A stretch of DNA of 64,000 bases, from NCBI GenBank assembly GCA_023435225.1, contig JAEYRX010000071.1:1-64000 (forward strand), written 5' to 3'. Positions 60,671-64,000 of the stretch are shown here, in pieces (position 1 is the stretch's first letter; the number at the start of each line of letters is the position of its first letter). The notes below the pieces were generated by a model. The model saw only the letters and a program-made list of their open reading frames with translations, had not been told where the DNA came from and did not search any database. The position numbers were made by a program, and so were the translations under genes. Source of the DNA: Bacillota bacterium. Its GTDB lineage: Bacteria > Bacillota > UBA4882 > UBA8346.

Positions 60671-60985
60671 TCAATTTTGAGCTTGTGTGTTTTGAATAAT
60701 TGACTCGGCGTTTTGATACGACATTTTTAGCTGTTCTTCCGGTGAGTTATAGGGTTTTAGCCAACCTCTTTTAACGGCTAACCCGGTCAATCCGGCGTGT
60801 GCCTCCAGGCTTTGGGTGAGGTATTCACTAAAAAGCCGGTAAACTTCCGGAGTGGTTGCCTGAAGTGTGGCTGCCAGATAAGCGGTACATGATGAAGCGG
60901 CTGAAGCTATCGCATTTAAAGCAATTGTTTGGTCTAAATCCGCTCCGGTGGCGTTTCCAAATAAGCTATTCATTATTGATGCCAT
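60671..60985 (-). CDS. spore coat CotF-like protein
   Basis: 104 residues, helical: 'NAIASAASSCTAYLAATLQATTPEVYRLFSEYLTQSLEAHAGLTGLAVKRGWLKPYNSPEEQLKMS', the coat F pattern in which a helical core is followed by a 'GW-KPY' turn. It starts directly after the stop codon of its upstream partner, so translation is coupled. Confidence 0.82.
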   Translation of the reverse strand: MASIMNSLFGNATGADLDQTIALNAIASAASSCTAYLAATLQATTPEVYRLFSEYLTQSLEAHAGLTGLAVKRGWLKPYNSPEEQLKMSYQNAESIIQNTQAQN

Positions 60986-61201
60986 TTAGTGAACCTCCCC
61001 TGATATGCCTACATTGTCACTGATAAATTGTTGCAGACCGGCAATTCTGGCTTGGGTAGCCGTAATTCCGGATTGGGTAAGCGATTTTAGTTGATCATCG
61101 GTAATCGCGTTTACACCGGCTTTGGATAATGCCAGAGCATTTGTCTCCGCTGCCAAAAGGGTACTTAAGGATAGTACCTCACCTGGGGTTAGTTGTTTCA
61201 T
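60986..61201 (-). CDS. small spore coat-like protein, partner of the CotF-like gene
   Basis: 71 residues, helical ('LTPGEVLSLSTLLAAETNALALSKAGVNAI'), of the same general plan as the 62-residue protein at 29917. AAAGGAGG before ATG 61201. Zero-base spacing to the next gene. Confidence 0.72.
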   Translation of the reverse strand: MKQLTPGEVLSLSTLLAAETNALALSKAGVNAITDDQLKSLTQSGITATQARIAGLQQFISDNVGISGEVH

Positions 61202-61410
61202 TATATTCCTCCTTTTTTCATTCTCTAATAAAATCCCTAGAATGGTCGGGGAATATACATGGGACGGAGGAAAAATTTTATAGGTGATCCCTTACCCTCG
61301 GCAGTATTATATCCATAGATTATAGATATATATTATTTATAGCAGATTTAAGTTATAATAGGATATAAGGGATTTGAATTAATAAAGCGGTATAAAGTAA
61401 AAAGGAAACC

Positions 61411-61665
61411 ATGAATAAAAGTAAACTTTTACAAAAGTTAATATCCGGTTCAAAAAATATTCGGTTTTTAGAATTAACTGCATGTGCTGAAGCTTTTGGA
61501 TTTCGTTTGGACCGAATCAATGGAAGCCATCATATCTATATACATAATGATGTTCCGGAGTTAATAAATCTCCAAAATGTCAATGGGAAGGCAAAGCCTT
61601 ATCAGGTAAAGCAATTATTGCAAATGATTGAACGTTATAATCTGCAAATGGAGGACGAACAATGA
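61411..61665 (+). CDS. hicA: HicA-family toxin
   Basis: 84 residues, dsRBD-like fold: 'LLQKLISGSKNIRFLELTACAEAFGFRLDRINGSHHIYIH', with the catalytic His in the GSHH motif. It is an mRNA-cleaving toxin, slightly longer than the ~60-residue minimum. It overlaps hicB by 4 bp (ATGA). The ribosome site is modest (AAAGGAAACC). Confidence 0.92.
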   Translation: MNKSKLLQKLISGSKNIRFLELTACAEAFGFRLDRINGSHHIYIHNDVPELINLQNVNGKAKPYQVKQLLQMIERYNLQMEDEQ

Positions 61666-61880
61666 AAGATTATCATATCAATTTATTTTTCAGTGAGGAA
61701 GATGAAGGCTATATCGCCGACATCCCCGATTTAAAACTTTGTTCCGCTTTCGGAAAAACTCCTGAAGAAGCGCTTCGGGAAGTGCTAAAAGCAAAAACGG
61801 CTTGGCTCGAAGCAGCTCATACTAATGGAAAACCTATACCGGAGCCTCATTATCGCCCGGTGATATATCAGATTTCTTAG
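61662..61880 (+). CDS. hicB: HicB-family antitoxin, short form
   Basis: 72 residues: the partial RNase H-like fold, 'INLFFSEEDEGYIADIPDLKLCSAFGKTPEEALREVLKAKTAWLE'. The usual C-terminal DNA-binding domain is absent, so it should neutralise HicA but may not autoregulate. A family E repeat begins 21 bp after the stop codon. Confidence 0.93.
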   Translation: MKDYHINLFFSEEDEGYIADIPDLKLCSAFGKTPEEALREVLKAKTAWLEAAHTNGKPIPEPHYRPVIYQIS

Positions 61881-61900
61881 TTTGTCAAAGATGCTTGAGG

Positions 61901-62060
61901 GCGATCCCTTGCCCTTGAAAAAGGGAAACCACCATGCTTTGAAGCCTAAAAGAATAATAAGCTCCAGGTAGTTATTAATTTTTACTACGGAGGATGGTGG
62001 TTATCCAAGAGTCGGCTTGTTCGCAAACGACTCGATAAGAAGTGCAGGGACAAAGGGTCC
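61901..62060. repeat. family E palindromic repeat, copy 4 (with extra hairpin module)
   Basis: Left arm GCGATCCCTTGCCC and AACCACCATGC; right arm GGATGGTGGTTATCC and CAGGGACAAAGGGTC. The right arm also contains the GAGTCGGCTTGTTCGCAAAC / GACTC hairpin shared with the copy at 29749-29879. The right half is inside the coding frame of the next gene. Confidence 0.85.
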
Positions 62061-62373
62061 AATAGACTTCAAATCTTTTCTTCTCTCCTCTTCCAACCCT
62101 CTCAATCCACTTGCATAAATAAATTCCGTCAAATAGCCCCCGGCTGTAAAGGATCTCATCCTGCCGGTTTAGTTGTTGGCAATACTCAGAACTATATTGG
62201 TCTAGTGTATCCCGGTCTTCCGGAGGAAGTTTTTTAAGGAGCCGGTGGAAGAGTTCGGACGGGAGTTTTCCCAGTTCTATGTATTCGGGGTCGTTGATTA
62301 TGATTTCGTCTTGGATCTGGCATATGCGTTCGAAGATGAATTTGTGGATGCCTTTGCTTTGTTCGCTGAGCAT
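61975..62373 (-). CDS. hypothetical protein with repeat-encoded C-terminus
   Basis: Not recognised. 132 residues: a helical, acidic N-terminal part ('FIFERICQIQDEIIINDPEYIELGKLPSELFHRLLKKLPPEDRDTLDQYSSEYCQQLNRQ') resembling small proteins found beside XRE regulators in clostridia. The last ~30 residues (from WTLCPC) are read entirely from a family E repeat. AAAGGTGG lies before ATG 62373. Its promoter (TTGACA, 18 bp, TATCAT) faces the XRE gene across a shared palindrome. Confidence 0.72.
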   Translation of the reverse strand: MLSEQSKGIHKFIFERICQIQDEIIINDPEYIELGKLPSELFHRLLKKLPPEDRDTLDQYSSEYCQQLNRQDEILYSRGLFDGIYLCKWIERVGRGEKKRFEVYWTLCPCTSYRVVCEQADSWITTILRSKN

Positions 62374-62435
62374 GGGAAACCACCTTTCAGGGGATGGTTA
62401 TGTAAATCTTTCCAAACAATTTTAGCATTTTGTAA

Positions 62436-62479
62436 ATGATAACATACATAATTATGATTTGTCAAGTATGTATGACAAA
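62436..62479. promoter_or_regulatory. divergent promoter and probable XRE operator
   Basis: A perfect inverted repeat TTTGTCA-8 bp-TGACAAA (62458-62464, 62473-62479) overlaps the minus-strand promoter TTGACA (62465-62460), 18 bp, TATCAT (62441-62436). The repeat probably binds the XRE protein encoded to the right. Confidence 0.6.
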
Positions 62480-62524
62480 CAAAATCCAATATATATGCTA
62501 TTATGTTTGTAAAGGATGTCGAAC

Positions 62525-62911
62525 ATGAATCAATTAGGAAGATTTATCGAACAAAAAAGACGGGGACTTGGGATGTCGTTGCGTGACTTTGCCGATCTTT
62601 GCTGTATAAGTCATTCATATCTGGACAGTATCGAAAAAGGTGTCGATGCCCGGAGCGGTAAACCGATCTCTCCAACCATAGAAACCCTTCAAAAAATGGC
62701 TTTAGGGCTGAAAATGCCTTTAATCGATCTGCTACGGGTCTGTGGTTATATTGATTCATCCGGTAACTCGGAAATTATTAGCGAGTTCTCCGATGATGAA
62801 CTTATGCAATTTATAAAGGAAATCAGTCCGAAATTATCCCTGGAGGATAAGCGGGATTTGAAAGAGATTATCAAAATTTTTGTTAGGAAAAGCGGGCAGA
62901 AGAAAAAATGA
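62525..62911 (+). CDS. XRE-family transcription regulator
   Basis: The start is ATG 62525, eight bases after AAAGGA; an in-frame ATG at 62516 overlaps that site. 128 residues: Cro/C1 HTH at about 5-65 ('LGMSLRDFADLCCISHSYLDSIEKGVDARSGKPISPTIETL'), then an acidic helical tail. This HTH form, with an 'ARSGKPISP' insertion, is common near small accessory genes in clostridia. Confidence 0.9.
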   Translation: MNQLGRFIEQKRRGLGMSLRDFADLCCISHSYLDSIEKGVDARSGKPISPTIETLQKMALGLKMPLIDLLRVCGYIDSSGNSEIISEFSDDELMQFIKEISPKLSLEDKRDLKEIIKIFVRKSGQKKK

Positions 62912-62949
62912 GTTTTCTATTATAAAAGCTTAACTTCATTTTTGTTTAA

Positions 62950-63186
62950 TTCGCTCATAACATCCTCAAACTCCAACAAGAATCCGCTATGGTTGATAAA
63001 GTCATCGCCAAACATCTCCAACAAAAGAAAGAAACCGGCGAAGCCCAGGAAGCTACCGGTATCAGAGATAACGCCTTGGACAAGTTGGCCCATTGGCTCT
63101 CCGATTTCAGAGCCGTGGCAAAAGTGGCTTTGGATGATAGTCCGCAACAATTGGAGAAATTGGGGATACTGGCAAGGACTAAGTAG
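62950..63186 (+). pseudogene. C-terminal remnant of a longer protein
   Basis: The open frame has no start codon with a ribosome site; ATG 62989 is bare. The 65 residues from there ('HLQQKKETGEAQEATGIRDNALDKLAHWLSDFRAVAKVALDDSPQQLEKLGILART') resemble from memory the C-terminus of a ~200-residue helical family in which a final 'PQLLEKLG' motif is conserved. Upstream the frame closes at 62949. Probably a truncated gene. Confidence 0.5.
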
Positions 63187-63223
63187 ATATTAGAATTTAA
63201 ATTTAAAAATTCTGTTGAAAGAT

Positions 63224-63328
63224 TAGGGAAGCGCTGATTAATTGAATTAGTGACGATTTTGTGCTTCGTAAAATGCCTAATACCGCATATTTGCTCGCGC
63301 AAAATCGGATTAATCAGCGCTTCCTTAG
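63224..63328. repeat. family A palindromic repeat, copy 4 (minus orientation)
   Basis: Full 105-bp copy, same orientation as the one at 37117-37221, just after the gene remnant. Confidence 0.92.
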
Positions 63329-63330
63329 AC

Positions 63331-63429
63331 GAAAAATTAGATTTAGCCGTGGAGATATATAATGTTATTGATGGTATGGATGTCTGTTTAATATCCGGAT
63401 GCCAAAGTGATTTGGTAACCGGCAGCTAA
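63331..63429 (+). other. short open frame without start, perhaps a gene remnant
   Basis: A frame reading 'EKLDLAVEIYNVIDGMDVCL' then 'ISGCQSDLVTGS' runs from the family A repeat to a stop near 63429. No start codon or ribosome site. It has protein-like composition but cannot be assigned. Confidence 0.25.
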
Positions 63430-63510
63430 TTATTTCCTTAGCAGGATTTCTTCTGAAACTAATAGAACTTAGACTATAATTATTAACCCGACATACATCG
63501 ACATACATGT

Positions 63511-63537
63511 GGCTGCCTGAAAAGACAGCCTTTTTTT
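63511..63537 (+). terminator. intrinsic terminator-like hairpin
   Basis: GGCTGCCTGAAAAGACAGCC (two mismatches or wobbles) followed by seven T residues. No intact gene lies directly before it, consistent with decay of the upstream gene. Confidence 0.7.
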
Positions 63538-63665
63538 ATCTCTTTTGCCCCTCAAAAGCCTTTTTTGTCGCCTCATAATGAATTTTAGCCCTCATAAACC
63601 AGATAACCGCTCACCGGCCTCTCCGGTCTTACAAACCCGGCTGATGGTTTCAACGACCTGCTGTT

Positions 63666-63792
63666 GTTTACATCAATTAAAAAATTTATTGATCAAAAAT
63701 ATTGATGTAAACAACCATATAGTGAGCAGCCAGATTTCGGCTATCAATAAATTGTATTCAAATATCAGATTTATTAATTATGAAAATCCCTC
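63666..63792. repeat. family B element, left end missing
   Basis: It begins with the inner hairpin GTTTACATCAAT/ATTGATGTAAAC (63666-63677 with 63701-63712) and AACCATATAGTGA found in the 55755 copy, and ends with TTAATTATGAAAATCCCTCA. Confidence 0.75.
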
Positions 63793-63812
63793 ATTTTATT
63801 AAATAAGTTTTC

Positions 63813-64000
63813 TTATAAAGCTATTTCCCCGTTTTCGGTAGTTCGAACCCGGATAACTTCATCGATGGTTGAGATAAATATTTTCCCATCGCCGGCAGCC
63901 CCGGATTGACATTTCTTACATATAATATCGACGACTTTTTTGTAATCTTGGTCTTTTACAACCATCATAATCATTTTTTTCGGTAATAAATCGATCCGGT
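63813..64000 (-). CDS. P-II family nitrogen regulatory protein, C-terminal part (cut by window edge)
   Basis: Read on the minus strand, the last 62 residues are present: 'RIDLLPKKMIMMVVKDQDYKKVVDIICKK' then GDGKIFISTIDEVIRVRT, which holds the ATP-binding B and C loops of P-II proteins. The T-loop lies beyond the window edge. P-II proteins sense ATP/ADP and 2-oxoglutarate to control nitrogen metabolism. Whether this is GlnB, GlnK or a NifI type cannot be decided here. Confidence 0.88.
   Translation of the reverse strand, partial: RIDLLPKKMIMMVVKDQDYKKVVDIICKKCQSGAAGDGKIFISTIDEVIRVRTTENGEIAL

Noticed and set aside
37117..63328. Family A copies as insertion sequences
   Set aside because: At 105 bp they encode nothing and no transposase is in the window; they are non-autonomous at most.

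Overview
This 64 kb window (AT-rich, roughly 39-40 % GC by eye) comes from the chromosome of an anaerobic, endospore-forming member of the Bacillota (Firmicutes). The sporulation evidence is SpoVB, YyaC, a SleB-type cortex hydrolase, a Spo0E-like phosphatase and two pairs of coat-like genes. The anaerobic evidence is a single-chain pyruvate:ferredoxin oxidoreductase and an oxygen-labile two-subunit L-serine dehydratase. An ADP-heptose-type GT9 glycosyltransferase hints at a clostridial lineage with unusual envelope glycans, possibly a diderm, but no outer-membrane gene is visible. No species can be named from the sequence alone. There is no phage, IS transposase, CRISPR array, rRNA or tRNA.

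Layout. 1-4.0 kb: a chemoreceptor (cut by the edge), an HTH-methyltransferase fusion, a QueF-like protein without the catalytic cysteine, and SAH hydrolase. 4.5-8 kb: an AsnC regulator with an aminotransferase, then pdxS-pdxT for PLP. 8-12 kb: PFOR and a Spo0E-like gene. 12-16 kb: a MocR regulator divergent from three GNAT acetyltransferases. 16-18 kb: an unrecognised two-gene unit. 18-25.8 kb: BASS transporter, uvrC, HAD phosphatases, nitroreductase, HD protein. 25.9-29.3 kb: secreted GH5 glycosidase overlapping the serine dehydratase genes. 29.4-33.5 kb: coat genes, an MsmX/UgpC-type sugar ATPase behind a structured leader, ROK kinase, YyaC. 33.7-39.5 kb: VanW protein, GT9, flippase-like membrane protein and a large six-hairpin glycosidase-like protein. 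39.7-48 kb: S1 protein, SleB-like hydrolase, M14 and M23 peptidases, a nuclease-fused Rad3/DinG-type helicase, a membrane protein and a metallo-hydrolase. 48-58 kb: two paralogous PBP1A genes flanking spoVB and an ABC importer. 58.7-64 kb: pseudouridine synthase, DUF190/CrcB fluoride genes, coat pair, HicAB, a small XRE locus with a degraded gene, and the end of a P-II gene.

The most distinctive feature is the intergenic DNA. At least four unrelated families of long palindromic, non-coding repeats (called A, B, E and F here) recur, and many gene ends carry simple 'word' repeats that form inverted pairs. They are densest from 41 to 64 kb. One family-E element supplies the C-terminus of a predicted protein and one family-A element supplies a stop codon. 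Family B copies show paired base changes in their stems. Other points worth testing are a three-way-junction-like leader whose closing stem abuts the ribosome binding site of the sugar ATPase gene, two genes whose best start appears to be a non-standard codon, and the QueF-like protein beside an HTH-methyltransferase.
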